A DNA stretch of 64,000 nucleotides from WHTI01 sp963756365 (lineage in GTDB: Bacteria; Actinomycetota; CADDZG01; WHSQ01): contig CAVWNF010000003.1 in assembly GCA_963756365.1 (NCBI GenBank), forward strand, positions 2,108,001 to 2,172,000, in the 5' to 3' direction. The first letter of the stretch is position 1, and each line of letters opens with the position of its first letter. The notes under the pieces are model-generated. The model was given only the letters and a program-made list of their open reading frames with translations, had not been told where the DNA came from and did not search any database. The translations under genes and the position numbers were made by a program. Positions 1 to 9,984 of the stretch are shown in pieces.

Positions 1-96
1 CAGGTCGGCCGTGGGTGTCACCGCGGCAGCATCGATCCCCCGTCCCGTCAGGTGCTCCTTGATCACGTCGAAGATCTCCTGCTTCTTGTCATCCAT
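1..96 (-). CDS. acpP: Acyl carrier protein, N-terminal part (runs off the window)
   Basis: The first 32 codons are visible, read leftward from an ATG at 96; the rest lies outside the window. The start MDDKKQEIFDVIKEHL is the usual first helix of bacterial acyl carrier protein, which carries the growing acyl chain on a phosphopantetheine arm during type II fatty acid synthesis. The serine attachment site (DSL motif) is beyond the edge. A GGAG ribosome site sits a few bases upstream. It follows fabG by 36 bases on the same strand as the last visible gene of the fab operon, which supports the call despite the short stretch seen. Confidence 0.85.
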   Translation of the reverse strand, partial: MDDKKQEIFDVIKEHLTGRGIDAAAVTPTADL

Positions 97-132
97 GTTG
101 CTCTCCTTCTCTCTCTTCCGACTTACCTACTG

Positions 133-873
133 CTATGCGGTCAGGCCCCCGTCGATAACGAAGACGGCCCCGGTCGTATACGACGACTCCCTGTTGCAAA
201 GATGAGCGACGAGATGTGCGATCTCGTCGGTGGTTCCGGCTCGACCTGCCGGAACGCTGCCAACCAGTTGCTCGTAGCGAGCCTGGGGGAGCGAGGTCGT
301 GAGTTCGGTCTCGACCACGCCTGGGGCTACGGCGTTGACAGTGATGCCTCGCCCGCCGACCTCGCGGGCAAGCGTCTTGGTGAGACCGATCACACCAGCC
401 TTGGCGGCTGAGTAGTTGATCTGTCCCGGGCTTCCAGCGACTCCTGCGACCGATGACACGTTGACGATGCGGCCGTGACGGTTCTTCACCATCGAGCGCA
501 GCGCTCGGCGACAGCAAGCGAACGTCCCGGAAAGGTTGGTCGCGATCACTTCGTCCCACGCCTCGTCCTTCATCGACATCGCTAGGCCGTCGCGCCGGAT
601 CCCTGCGTTGTTGACCAGAACTGAAACCGGACCGAGGGCTGCTTCAACCTCAGAAAACATCGCGTCGACATCACTCGACTTCGAGACATCTCCAGCAACA
701 CAGATACCGTCCCCGCCCGCGGACTCGACGAGCCTCAGCGTCTCTTTGGCTTCATCCGCGTTCGTGCGGTAGTTGATGGCGACGGACATCCCCTCGGCGG
801 CCAGGGCAACACAGATGGCGCGACCGATCCCCCGCGACCCTCCGGTGACGAGAGCGACCTCAGACACTGGCAT
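133..873 (-). CDS. fabG: 3-oxoacyl-[ACP] reductase FabG
   Basis: A 246-residue short-chain dehydrogenase that reduces 3-oxoacyl-ACP with NADPH in the fatty acid elongation cycle. The Rossmann motif TGGSRGIGRA is at residues 10-19, NNAG at 88-91, and the catalytic serine, tyrosine and lysine fit S141, Y154 and K158 (YSAAK). The C-terminus ends in the family's usual IDGG motif. The ATG at 873 is chosen because it places the Rossmann motif at the normal distance; a longer reading would add 27 residues of unlike sequence lying inside fabH. The start overlaps the 3' end of fabH by 14 bases, which implies translational coupling within the fab operon. Confidence 0.95.
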   Translation of the reverse strand: MPVSEVALVTGGSRGIGRAICVALAAEGMSVAINYRTNADEAKETLRLVESAGGDGICVAGDVSKSSDVDAMFSEVEAALGPVSVLVNNAGIRRDGLAMSMKDEAWDEVIATNLSGTFACCRRALRSMVKNRHGRIVNVSSVAGVAGSPGQINYSAAKAGVIGLTKTLAREVGGRGITVNAVAPGVVETELTTSLPQARYEQLVGSVPAGRAGTTDEIAHLVAHLCNRESSYTTGAVFVIDGGLTA

Positions 874-1846
874 CAACCTCGACTTCGACTTCGGTTGAGC
901 TTGATACCGGGACTCCCCACCGAACGACTCCGGCCCCCCACGCGAACCCCGCACCGAATGCGGCCATCATGATGACGTCGCCATCGGAGACCCGTCCCGC
1001 TCCCTGGGCCTCGGCGAGGGCTAGCGGTATCGAAGCCGCCGAGGTGTTGCCGACCGTGGCGATGTTGGTCACCACCCGCTCGGACTCGATCCCCAGCCGC
1101 TCGCCGACCGCCGACAGGATGCGAGCGTTCGCCTGGTGCGCGACCAGGAGATCCACATCGGTGATCGTTAGATCCGAACTCGCGAGCATCTGTCTCACCG
1201 AGGCGGACATCTCCTCGACAGCTCGGCGGTAGACCTCTCGCCCTTTCATGTTGATGAGACCGCCCGGCGGTATCCACAAGAGTTCTGGGTCCGACCCATC
1301 GGCCCCCAGAGTGAAGGGGCCAAGCCTCGATGGAGCATCGGTGTGCTCGACCACCACGGCGCCGGCACCATCACCGAACAGCACACAACTACGCGCATCG
1401 GTGTAATCGACATAGCGCGACACGATGTCGCTCCCGACGACAAGGACTCGACGTGCATGGCCCGCGGAGACGAGCGCGTCGGCCTGGGTCAGCGCGTACA
1501 GGAACCCAGCACAACCGGCATTCAGATCGAAGGCTGCGGCCCGCCCGGCCCCTAATGCAGACGCGACCAGCGGAGCGGCAGCCGGAAGCGTGTAGTCGGC
1601 CGTGAAGGTAGCAACGATCACGACGTCGATCTGGTCTGCCTCAAGGCGGGAAACTTCGAGAGCACCTGAAGCGGCTTTGGCCCCAAGCGACGAAACCGTC
1701 TCCTTTTCGGAGGCGATGTGACGCTGGTGGATGCCCGTGCGCTCGACGATCCACTCGGGGGTGACCCCGACCTGGAAGGCGAGGGTTTCGTTGTCCAACG
1801 TGCCCTCGGGCAAGCAGGTCCCCCACCCCGAGATGAACGACCCCAT
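860..1846 (-). CDS. fabH: 3-oxoacyl-[ACP] synthase III FabH
   Basis: A 328-residue KAS III enzyme that condenses an acyl-CoA primer with malonyl-ACP to begin fatty acid synthesis. The catalytic triad fits C112 (in NAGCAGF), H237 (in VAHQAN) and N267 (in VGNTSAAS). Length and the N-terminal GWGTCLPE motif are normal for the family. The ATG at 1846 overlaps the stop of the upstream small gene as TGATG. A longer reading by 52 residues has no homology-like sequence and is rejected. The last residues form an unusual acidic tail (VEVEVD) lying in the overlap with fabG. Confidence 0.95.
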   Translation of the reverse strand: MGSFISGWGTCLPEGTLDNETLAFQVGVTPEWIVERTGIHQRHIASEKETVSSLGAKAASGALEVSRLEADQIDVVIVATFTADYTLPAAAPLVASALGAGRAAAFDLNAGCAGFLYALTQADALVSAGHARRVLVVGSDIVSRYVDYTDARSCVLFGDGAGAVVVEHTDAPSRLGPFTLGADGSDPELLWIPPGGLINMKGREVYRRAVEEMSASVRQMLASSDLTITDVDLLVAHQANARILSAVGERLGIESERVVTNIATVGNTSAASIPLALAEAQGAGRVSDGDVIMMAAFGAGFAWGAGVVRWGVPVSSSTEVEVEVDASV

Positions 1847-2127
1847 CAGCCGCCCCAGATCCAGAACAACGCCTCGCCTGAACGTACTGGCTGGCCGGGG
1901 ACGGCAAGCATCCCCATGACCCATCCGCGATGTGGCGAGCACACTGGGATGATCGTTCCGTTCAGATCGACCTCGGCCAGAACTCCGCCCGCTTCGACCC
2001 ATTCGCCTTCACTCGTGAACACCTCTGGTGGCAGCGGTCGGAACTTGCCCGGCGACGGCGACACGACGACCTTCTCCGCGATCGCCACGGTTTCACCGGT
2101 GCCGATCACTTCATCGAGATCCTGCAC
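1846..2127 (-). CDS. Biotinyl/lipoyl-like domain protein lacking the modified lysine
   Basis: A 93-residue protein between fabD and fabH, coupled on both sides: its GTG start lies 17 bases inside fabD and its TGA stop shares bases with the fabH ATG. The second half reads like the hammerhead beta-barrel of biotin carboxyl carrier domains (a turn SPHRGWVMGMLAVPGQPV, then SGEALFWI), but the usual EAMKM/DKA turn with its acceptor lysine is missing; no lysine is present after residue 28. It therefore should not carry biotin or lipoate. A structural role in the FAS II operon is possible but not shown. The fold call is an inference from motif rhythm. Confidence 0.6.
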   Translation of the reverse strand: MQDLDEVIGTGETVAIAEKVVVSPSPGKFRPLPPEVFTSEGEWVEAGGVLAEVDLNGTIIPVCSPHRGWVMGMLAVPGQPVRSGEALFWIWGG

Positions 2128-2980
2128 GCGCTGCCTCCCTACGTTCGATGGTCTTCGAGAACAAGCCCGCTACGACATGACCTGGACCGAGGTCTATGCA
2201 TCCGGTAACCCCTTCTCCCGCGAGCCAGATCACCGACTCCCGGAACCGAACCCGACCTGTGAGCTGCTCTGTGAGGAGCTTCCGGATCTCACCTGGCGAG
2301 CGGTAGGGACGAGCACTGGTATTCGAGATGACGGGCGTCTCGGGCATCCGGATGTCCGCATGGTCGAGGGCGCTCTGAAGAGCGAACGCAGCGGGCTCCA
2401 TCGAGGAGGTGTGGAACGAGCCCGCAACCTGCAACAGGATCGCTCGACCACCACGTACTCGGGCGAGCGCTGCGGCCTCGGTCAGGGAGTCTTCCGAACC
2501 AGAGATCACCACCTGGTTCGGGGCGTTGTCGTTAGCGACGACCGCACCCGCCTGGTGAGCGACGTTCTCTGCTTCGGCGAGCGAGAAACCCATCAGCGCG
2601 GCCATCCCACCACCCGCGCCCCGGGCCGCGATCTGCATCGCCTTGCCCCTGGCCTCGACTACCTCGACGCCGGTCGCGAAGGTCATCGCTCCCCCCGCAA
2701 CTAATGCGGTGTACTCGCCGAGGCTGTGCCCCGCGAGGTAATCAACGGACGGAGCCTGCTCCGACCAGGCGATGATCCCTGCGGTGAAGATCGCCGTCTG
2801 CGCAACGCTGGTCGGTAGGGCAACGTTGCCCCTTCGAGCAGCGACCTCTACCTTGCGTCTGATGTCGTGGCCGACGATCTCATTGGCGGTCTTGAGCAGG
2901 TCATGCTTCTCCGGTAACGCAGCGATCACGTCCTTGGCAGCCACCCCTTGGCCAGGGAACAACCCAACGACCTTTGTCAC
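2111..2980 (-). CDS. fabD: Malonyl-CoA:ACP transacylase FabD
   Basis: A 289-residue transacylase that loads malonate onto acyl carrier protein. It has the N-terminal LFPGQG motif, the nucleophile serine in GHSLGEY (S86) and the catalytic histidine in SFHTSSM (H190). The GTG start at 2980 overlaps the TGA stop of the upstream sigma factor as GTGA, and an AAGGA site lies upstream inside the sigma gene. A 60-residue upstream extension lacks any family-like sequence. It heads the chain fabD, lipoyl-like gene, fabH, fabG, acpP; every junction except the last overlaps. Confidence 0.95.
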   Translation of the reverse strand: MTKVVGLFPGQGVAAKDVIAALPEKHDLLKTANEIVGHDIRRKVEVAARRGNVALPTSVAQTAIFTAGIIAWSEQAPSVDYLAGHSLGEYTALVAGGAMTFATGVEVVEARGKAMQIAARGAGGGMAALMGFSLAEAENVAHQAGAVVANDNAPNQVVISGSEDSLTEAAALARVRGGRAILLQVAGSFHTSSMEPAAFALQSALDHADIRMPETPVISNTSARPYRSPGEIRKLLTEQLTGRVRFRESVIWLAGEGVTGCIDLGPGHVVAGLFSKTIERREAARAGSR

Positions 2981-3588
2981 AAGAGATCCTTTCCTTCGAG
3001 TGCGCTCTTGAGGCTCATGCGGGCGCGATGCAGTTGGATCCGGATCGAGCCGTTGGTGCGTCCGGTGATGTCGGCTATCTCGTCGATCGACATGTCTTCG
3101 AGGTATCGCAGCGAAACGAGTTCCCGCTGTGATCCGGGCAGGAGTGCAACCGTGTCCCACACGACACCTCTGGCCTCCTGCGTGATCGCCTGCGACATGG
3201 GAGACGGAGCGGGGTCCTCCTCATCCGGCACGTGGTCGACCGTGACGCTGCGGGCCTTCTTCGACCGGTAGCTGACGATCGCGTTGTGCGCGATCCGGAA
3301 CAGCCACGATCGATACGCTCCGGTCGCTCGATAGGTGGAGGCTGAAGCCAGAGCCTTGAAGAAGACCTGCGCGGTGATGTCCTCGGCCGTTGCGTCGTCC
3401 TCCACCTGAGAACGCACGAAACCGAAGATGTTGCACTGGTATCTCCTGTAAAGCTCGGCGAAAGCATCGATGTCAGTGGTGGCGCTCTCGGCCAACACCA
3501 GATCGGATGCCGTCATCGGGTTCTGGTATCTCTGACGAACGACGATGTCACCGGTGGTTCCAGAATCCATAAGCGCGACTTGAATCAC
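2977..3588 (-). CDS. ECF-type RNA polymerase sigma factor leading the fab operon
   Basis: A sigma-70 family protein of up to 203 residues with only regions 2 and 4, as in extracytoplasmic function sigmas. Region 2 spans roughly residues 39-105 (AFAELYRRYQ, then AEDITAQVFFKAL and YRSWLFRIAHNAI); region 4 spans about 145-197 (LPGSQRELVSLRYLEDMSIDEIA, then SIRIQLHRAR, described here as two segments). No anti-sigma gene is adjacent. Its stop overlaps the fabD start, so the two are translationally coupled. The start is unsure: GTG 3588, ATG 3570 and ATG 3516 are all in frame and none has a well-spaced ribosome site. It diverges from clpS across about 185 bases. Confidence 0.88.
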   Translation of the reverse strand: MIQVALMDSGTTGDIVVRQRYQNPMTASDLVLAESATTDIDAFAELYRRYQCNIFGFVRSQVEDDATAEDITAQVFFKALASASTYRATGAYRSWLFRIAHNAIVSYRSKKARSVTVDHVPDEEDPAPSPMSQAITQEARGVVWDTVALLPGSQRELVSLRYLEDMSIDEIADITGRTNGSIRIQLHRARMSLKSALEGKDLL

Positions 3589-3773
3589 TCCCCCAGACGA
3601 TTGCTACCTGTCCAGACTCGTCAGCGCTCGTCGCGTTACGCGATCCAGTGACATCCGCTAAGAAAACATCGATGTCCCCGAACGAGCGGTCAAGTTATGA
3701 GCCTGTTACCGGAACCGGTAGTCAAGTCAGGGGCCATTCCTCCGAACGCGCGGTCAAGTGGGAACATGGAGAG

Positions 3774-4070
3774 ATGCAGCCCACGATCGCCCCGGAACGT
3801 ACCGAAGACACTTTCGGAGACGAGGTCACCGAGCCGGATCGTCCCTGGCTCGTCATCGTGTGGAACGACCCGATAAATCTGATGACGTATGTCACCTTCG
3901 TCCTCCAGAAACTGTTCGGGTATTCGAAAGAGAAGGCGACTCGCTTGATGCTTCAGGTTCACAACGAGGGGAAGTCCGTCGTTTCGAGCGGGAGCCGCGA
4001 GAAATCCGAACTCGACTGTTACCGGCTCCATGCGTATGGCCTGTGGGCGACCATGACGAAGTCCGACTGA
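3774..4070 (+). CDS. clpS: ATP-dependent Clp protease adaptor ClpS
   Basis: A 98-residue adaptor that binds ClpA/ClpC and delivers N-degron substrates. The core motif VIVWNDPINLMTYV, followed by LFGYSKEKA and LMLQVHNEGKS, is the classic ClpS signature including the N-end-binding NDP element. The ATG at 3774 has GGAGAG directly upstream; an in-frame start at 3648 would add 42 unlike residues. The stop overlaps the start of the DUF2017 gene as TGATG. This pairing of clpS with DUF2017 is common in actinobacteria. Confidence 0.93.
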   Translation: MQPTIAPERTEDTFGDEVTEPDRPWLVIVWNDPINLMTYVTFVLQKLFGYSKEKATRLMLQVHNEGKSVVSSGSREKSELDCYRLHAYGLWATMTKSD

Positions 4071-4567
4071 TGCCAGGGATCAACGTCGAGAGCGACGGCA
4101 CGATCGTCGTTTCGCTCCAGGATTACGAGGCTTCACTCCTCAGACGCCTGTGTGGAGAGATGCGCTTACTGCTCGAGGCCGATCTCCCTCGTGCCGATCC
4201 TGTTACGGCCCGCTTGTTCCCACGGGCCTACGAGGACGAGGACGACCAGTCCAACTACGAGGAACTGCTCGGCGGAGAGTTACGCAACTACAAGCTGGCA
4301 GCTCTCCGCGAGGTCGAAGGCGCGCTCGGTGATGGCGCGGGGATGACGGCGGTCATCCTGCGAGGGGAACTGCGCGACCAGTGGTTGACCTTCCTCACCG
4401 ACACCCGGCTCGCCCTCGGTACCAGGCTTGAGGTGACCGAAGAGATGTTGGAGGAGGAGCCCGATCCTGAGTCTCCCGAAGGCGTGAGCCTTGCGGTCAT
4501 GCACTGGGTCGGTTGGGTGCAAGAACGGATACTCGAAGCGATGATGACGACCGAGGGAGAACCATGA
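4070..4567 (+). CDS. DUF2017 family protein
   Basis: A 165-residue acidic protein matching the DUF2017 family, which in actinobacteria typically follows clpS. It is helix-rich and soluble, with no signal peptide. Features visible are a central acidic stretch (YEDEDDQSNYEELLGGELRN region), and a C-terminal half with LTDTRLALGTRLEVTEE and HWVGWVQERIL. The ATG at 4070 overlaps the clpS stop and its own stop overlaps the next start as ATGA, so the three genes form a coupled unit. A role in Clp-dependent proteolysis is guessed from context only. Confidence 0.8.
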   Translation: MPGINVESDGTIVVSLQDYEASLLRRLCGEMRLLLEADLPRADPVTARLFPRAYEDEDDQSNYEELLGGELRNYKLAALREVEGALGDGAGMTAVILRGELRDQWLTFLTDTRLALGTRLEVTEEMLEEEPDPESPEGVSLAVMHWVGWVQERILEAMMTTEGEP

Positions 4568-5031
4568 AGAAGTTGAACCGAGGCGATACTGCCCCCGGCT
4601 TCAGGCTGGAGGACGGGACAGGCAAGACCTGGGATCTCGCGGAACTCGGGGGCCAGAAGGTGATCCTCTACTTCTATCCGACCGATGACACACCAGGGTG
4701 CACCAAGGAAGCGTGCGACTTCCGAGACAGCCAGCACGAACTGATCGAGGCCGGTTACCAGGTGCTCGGGGTCTCGCCCCAAGGTGCGGACAGCCACAAG
4801 GACTTCTCCGAGAAGTACTCCCTGAACTTCCCGCTCTTGATCGACGAGGACCACGCGGTCGCATCGGCTTATGGGGCGTGGGGCAAGCGCAACCTCTACG
4901 GGAACATCTTCGACGGCATCATCCGCTCGACCTTCGTGATCGGTGAGGACGGGAAGCTCACCAAGGCGATGTACAACGTCCGCGCCAAGGGCCACGTCGC
5001 CAAACTGAAAGAAGAACTCCTCGCCGATTGA
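4564..5031 (+). CDS. bcp: Thioredoxin-dependent peroxiredoxin (BCP/PrxQ type)
   Basis: A 155-residue atypical 2-Cys peroxiredoxin that reduces hydrogen peroxide and organic peroxides. The peroxidatic cysteine is C46 in TPGCTKEACDF, and C51 five residues later is the usual resolving cysteine of the PrxQ group. The N-terminal GDTAPGFRLEDGTGKTW and the FPLLIDEDHAVASAYGAWG segments are typical, and the length is normal. The ATG at 4564 overlaps the DUF2017 stop and has GGGAGAA upstream. Confidence 0.95.
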   Translation: MKKLNRGDTAPGFRLEDGTGKTWDLAELGGQKVILYFYPTDDTPGCTKEACDFRDSQHELIEAGYQVLGVSPQGADSHKDFSEKYSLNFPLLIDEDHAVASAYGAWGKRNLYGNIFDGIIRSTFVIGEDGKLTKAMYNVRAKGHVAKLKEELLAD

Positions 5032-5284
5032 ACCTAGACGGGCGTAGGCCGCACTCACTGACCACCCCGTCCCCGACCCCCTCTCTAGCGAGGTTCGTTT
5101 GGCTAGTGGCCGTATGGGCCAGTGGGCAGACGAAGTTTGCCTGCGGACGCCCCTTGTGGGGACGTTTCGAGGCAAAGATGGGGCGGGATGGTTGGTTTGC
5201 TTCGGCAGGAGCCTGGGAACTGGTGCCTAACCTCTTCAGCCAGAGATACGTCGATAGTCAGTCGTCGCTTAGAGAGGTTGCTTA
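5032..5284 (+). promoter_or_regulatory. Non-coding leader of the subtilase gene with candidate RNA hairpins
   Basis: No gene is seen in these 253 bases. On the plus strand several stems can be drawn: TGGCC/GGCCA near 5107-5134; TTTGCCT at about 5139 with AGGCAAA at about 5171 enclosing a GCCCC-TTGT-GGGG hairpin; and GGTT...AACC around GGCA...TGCC at about 5193-5233. An AGAGAGG ribosome site precedes the ATG at 5285. The stems resemble a structured 5' leader, but I cannot match them to a named riboswitch class. Confidence 0.35.
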
Positions 5285-8200
5285 ATGGCTCTTGCCAGAT
5301 TCCGTCAGTGGATAGTCCTTGCTGCACTCGCGCTTGTCGTCCAGCTCATCGCAGCTCCGATCGCCTTCGGTAGCAGAAGTTCTAAGGCGGAATCTCCGAA
5401 GAATGCGACCGAGAGGGATGTCTCAGCGCCGAATGCGGCCCCCGTTCCGGCCGGATTCACGGCTAAGGGCGACAACCTCATCAGGCTCGCCGCCGGGGCA
5501 TTCGATCCGCTGAAGAGCCTCGCTCCTTCGAGGATCCCCGCGCTGACCGCCGGGGAACTAGACGCCGAGGCGCCCTCCTACTGGCTGGTTCAGACAGAAA
5601 CCGGAAAGGCATCGCAGGCCTACAGCGCGATCAGCGAAGCAGGCGGAACGGTCGACAGCTACATCCCCGACAGCACCTACCTCGTTCGAGCGAAGCCGGC
5701 ACAGATAACGACCATCGCGACGTCGTCCGCCGTTCGGTGGACCGGATCGTTCCAGCCGGGGTGGAAGTTCCCGGCCGCATCGGGAAAGATCCCCGGGCTT
5801 CTCGATCTGAGCGGAACCCAGACCTACAAGGTGTACGTCTACAAGACCCAGCCCAACCCTGGCGCGATCAAGAGTGCGATCGCGGGCATCGAGGGAGTGA
5901 CGGTGCTGCCCGACAGCAGCGATCGTGTGTTCCTCGTCAAAGGGACCGCCACGCAGATCCCAGCGATCGCCGCGTATCACCGGGGTCGAGTGGATCGGGA
6001 TCCAGGGCGACGCGATCGCGCTCAACGCCAACGCTCGCTGGGTCACCGACACCGGCGTCCGTGACGTCTATGCGGCGACCGCTCCATCACGCCTCACCGG
6101 TGCTGGCCAGACGGCCGCAGTGGCGGATACCGGCATCAACTACGTCCCCGACCCGAACGGGAAGGCCCAGTCCTACTTCAGTGACTGCCAGTCCGGAAGC
6201 ACGAACTGCAAGCTCGCCTCGTTCACCCAGACGACCCCGGGTACCGCGGTCGACCAGATGAACGGCGTCACGGCCAACGGCACCAACCACCGCAAGATGG
6301 TTGCGTACTTCGACCTCGGTGGAGCCGGAGCGGTTCCACCAGACGCGGGAGCCCACGGGACCCACGTCTCGGGTTCGGTCAACGGTGACCTCGGCGGCGA
6401 CGGCCTGTGGCAGAAGGAAGACGGTATGGCGCCCGGCGTCGAAGCTCGTGTTCCAGAGCATCGCCTCGCCGGACGGCACCCTCGCCGGGCTACCAGCAGA
6501 CTCGTACGACCTGTTCCGCCAGGCTTACCGGCCGAGCAACCCTGCGAGCGTCCCCGATGACTACGACGCTGCGCAGCTATCCATCTACAACCCCTTGCAG
6601 GACGCTCGCACGCACAACAACTCTTACGGTCTGGGCATCCCGGTCGCCGACCTCGGCGACGCTCTCCGCGCCGACCAGTTCGTGTGGGATCACGAAGACA
6701 TGAACATCATCATCTCGGCCAGCAACGGCGGACCGGGAACCGCCACGATCACCGCGCCTGGGGTTGCGAAGAACATCCTCACTTCAGCCGCATCTGCGAA
6801 CGGTCGCCAGCCGATGGCATCGATCGACTCGCTGGCGGTCTTCTCATCGCACGGCCCGACCGGGGACGGTCGTTTCGGCCCGACGGTAGCGACCCCTGGC
6901 CAGATCGTTCTTTCCGCCAAGGGCGGTGGTGAGGACGAGGCTCACACTCTGCAAGGCACCTCTATGTCCGCACCTGTCCTCACCGGTCTGGCGACCCTCG
7001 TCCGTGAGTACTTCTGGAACGGTTGGGGTCCTGCCGACGGCAAGGGCTTCGGTGTTGGTTCGCCGAACAATGCACGCCGCACCAACCCATCGGCTGCTCT
7101 CGTGAAGGCTGCCTTCGTGAACGGAGCCGAGCGGATGCGCGGTTACTACACGGGCACCGAAGGCGAGTCGCGCGAGATGGACGGACAGTGGCCGAGCGCC
7201 GGACAGGGCTTCGGCCTCGTCAACATGGACAACTCGCTGTTCTTCGCGGGAGACGACCTGAACAACTGGTACTACGACGTCTACCGGGCAGACGAAGAAG
7301 CGTTCCCGTTCCCCGGCGCACTTGAGACCCGCAGCTACACACTGAATGTTGAGGCTGGTCAGCCTCTCGACGTCACTATGTCTTACACCGACGCGCCGAC
7401 CGGCCTCGATGCCGGGACCCCGGCAACGGTGAACGACCTGAACCTCCTCGTCACCGGACCCGATGGGACGCCTTACGCGGGGAACAACTTCAACACCGAG
7501 GCCGACCCAACCGCCGACGTCGGCGAATCGATCCCTGGCCCGGTGTTCGACAACAAGAACACGACCGAGCGGGTTCGGATCGTCGCTCCCGAAGCGGGTG
7601 AGTACACGGTCGAGGTCATCGCTGCGGCGCTATTCGACGGACCTCAGGGCTTCGCCCTAGCCGCCAGCGGAGCGCTGACCGGAGAGGGAGCGCCAACACG
7701 TGGATCCGGCCTACAGCCGGACCAAGCGGGCGGTCCGAGCATCTCCAACATCAGGGTCGAGCAGGTCACGGGAGACACCGCGTGGGTGCGCTGGAACACC
7801 AGCGAGCCAACGACCGGCACCGTGACTGTCGGCTCGGGCGCTGGCGCCGTCACGTACATCGACTCCTACAACGTCGGTCCTGACGGCTTCCACGGCCTCG
7901 ATGCCGGGAACGTCGAGACGAGCGAGGAGTACGCCAACAAGCCCATGCTCACCACCAAACACGAGGCGTTGCTCACCGGTTTGACTCCGGGGGCCAAGTA
8001 CACGCCGAAGATCGACGTCGTCGATCAGACAGACAAGAAGGCGAGCGCGACCGGTACTCAGTTCACCTCGTCACCGTCGTCGTTCGGCGCGGATGCCGAT
8101 GACATCGCACAACTCGCCGAAACGAACGACTACGGCGGCTTCCAGAACGGAACCCAGATGTATGTGGGCAAGGGAGTCCCCGCTGCGGGGAACGAAGACC

Positions 8201-9984
8201 TCGGTGCATTCATGTTCCGTCTGCCGAAGACCTTCGATCCGAGCAAGATCACGGGTGCCGCTATCCAGCTCAAGAGTTGGCACGACATCACCAACACCTA
8301 CAAGGACGACGCGCGCTACATCGTGGATCTTCTCCCCGGGAGTGTCGAAGCCGACTGGCAGAACAGCACCTTCCAGGAGATCCGAGAACCGGCCCCCGAG
8401 GCGCGCCTCGCGCCGATGATGGCCGACAGGATCGGGGCGGGACAGCCCTACACGTTCTCGTTCGATTGCTCCTCGCTGTCTACCCTGAAGGACACGCTGA
8501 CGACCTTGACGGGCGAGGAACGCGACGCCGCGTTCCGGGCGATAACGCTGTCCGAAGAGGGCGAATCGCTGATGTCCTACGAGTTCGGTTTCAACCGCCG
8601 CTCGCAGGGACCGCAGAACCGACCGAAACTGATCCTCTTCACCCAGGACGCCGACGGCTTCCAGGTCGATCCTTTCCCGTGCGACGAGAACGCTCCAGCT
8701 CCCGTCATCTCGAACATCACCGTTGCGCCTGCGCAAGGTGACGTTGAGGGCATCGCTGGTGCCTCAGGCAGCTCGGTTGTCACATGGAAGACCACCACCG
8801 AGTCCGACAGCGCGGTCATGTTCCGCGAGGTGGGCGCCGAGGAGTGGGCGCAGGTCTCATCGCCGGTGAAGACCACCCATCACATGCTCCAGGTCAAGGG
8901 ACTGAACCCGACGAAGAAGTACGAGTTCATCGTGCGCTCGACCAACTGCAACGGAAAATCTGCCACCGACACCAACAGTGGAGCCGGTTACGACTTCTTC
9001 GAGAAGGAGATGCAGGTCAGCGAGACCCAGCTGGCTCCCACTTTTACCTGGGAGAGCAGCGACGAAGGCTGGACCACCCAGAGCGACACAGCCACTCCTG
9101 GCCCCTTCAATGGCTCGTGGGAGCGTGCTGCGCCTGGGCATGACTCGACGATGGCGTTCCACCTGACTCCATACGGTGACAACCAAGATGAAAGCCTGAT
9201 CTCTCCGTCGTTCACAACGTCTGGCGGACTCATCGAGGTCGACTTCTGGGCGCTCCTCGCGCAGGAGGAAGGCTTCGATCCCGTCAACGTCGAGTACTCC
9301 ACCAACGGTGGCACGTCGTGGACGATCGCTGCCTCGTACCTCGGGAACACGAACGGCGAGTTCGAGCAGTTCGCCCCGTCGTTCGAGGTTCCGGCCGGCA
9401 ACGTGAAGATCAGGTTCCGTTTGGTGTCCGACACGAACGTTTCGTTCCCGCCTTACGAGGGCGTGGCCGTCGACGATGTGACGATCACCGAGCTCACCGT
9501 CGTCGAACCGGGAACCGGTCGGCTCACCGAGGGCATGCCTCCGCTGTCTGCTGGCAACAGCGGGCTGCAGGCACCCGCAGCACACCTCGAGCCGACCACC
9601 ACCGACATCGTGGCGGGCACCGCGTCGTGTGCTCCGATCAAGGGAGCAGCGCAGGATCTCAAGCCACCGAGGGTCAAACTCCACATCTCTGACCGCACAC
9701 CGAAGCGCGGACAGCGCATCGCCCTCAAGGTGCGACTCGCCGCATGCAACACAGTCGAGGGCAAGGACGCTCTGGCCGGCACCGAGATCGCTCTGACCAA
9801 GCGCAAGAAGGGCGGCGGCTACAAGACCATCGCAACGAAGACACTGAACGACAACTGCAAGGCGAAGTTCAAGAAGAAAGCACGGTTCAAGAAGGCGACG
9901 TTCAGGGCTACCTGGGCGCAACAGAACGACCTCTATCGGGACGGAAAGTCGAAACCGAGGACGGTCAAGACTCACAAGCGCTGA
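5285..9984 (+). CDS. Large secreted subtilisin-like serine protease (S8), interrupted by two +1 shifts
   Basis: When two single extra bases (near 5975 and 6438) are ignored, this reads as one protein of about 1565 residues. It starts with a signal peptide and a propeptide-like region. The catalytic triad is complete: Asp in AVADTGIN (codon at 6126), His in AHGTHVSG (6354) and Ser in GTSMSAP (6961). After the protease domain come a beta-rich domain in the position of a pre-peptidase or proprotein-convertase type domain, two fibronectin-III-like domains, a jelly-roll-like region with FNGSW and YSTNGGTSW, and a lysine-rich beta-sandwich tail with paired cysteines. The frames used are 5285-5974, 5976-6437 and 6439-9984. 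Uniform codon use through all three frames argues for recent damage or consensus error. Confidence 0.88.

Noticed and set aside
7711..8736. Minus-strand frames opposite the subtilase middle part
   Set aside because: No family motifs, overlapped by conserved FN3-like coding sequence on the plus strand.
5285..9984. Subtilase split into three separate genes
   Set aside because: The catalytic Asp/His lie in one frame and Ser in another; only the joined reading gives a working S8 order, and the junction sequences continue without a gap.
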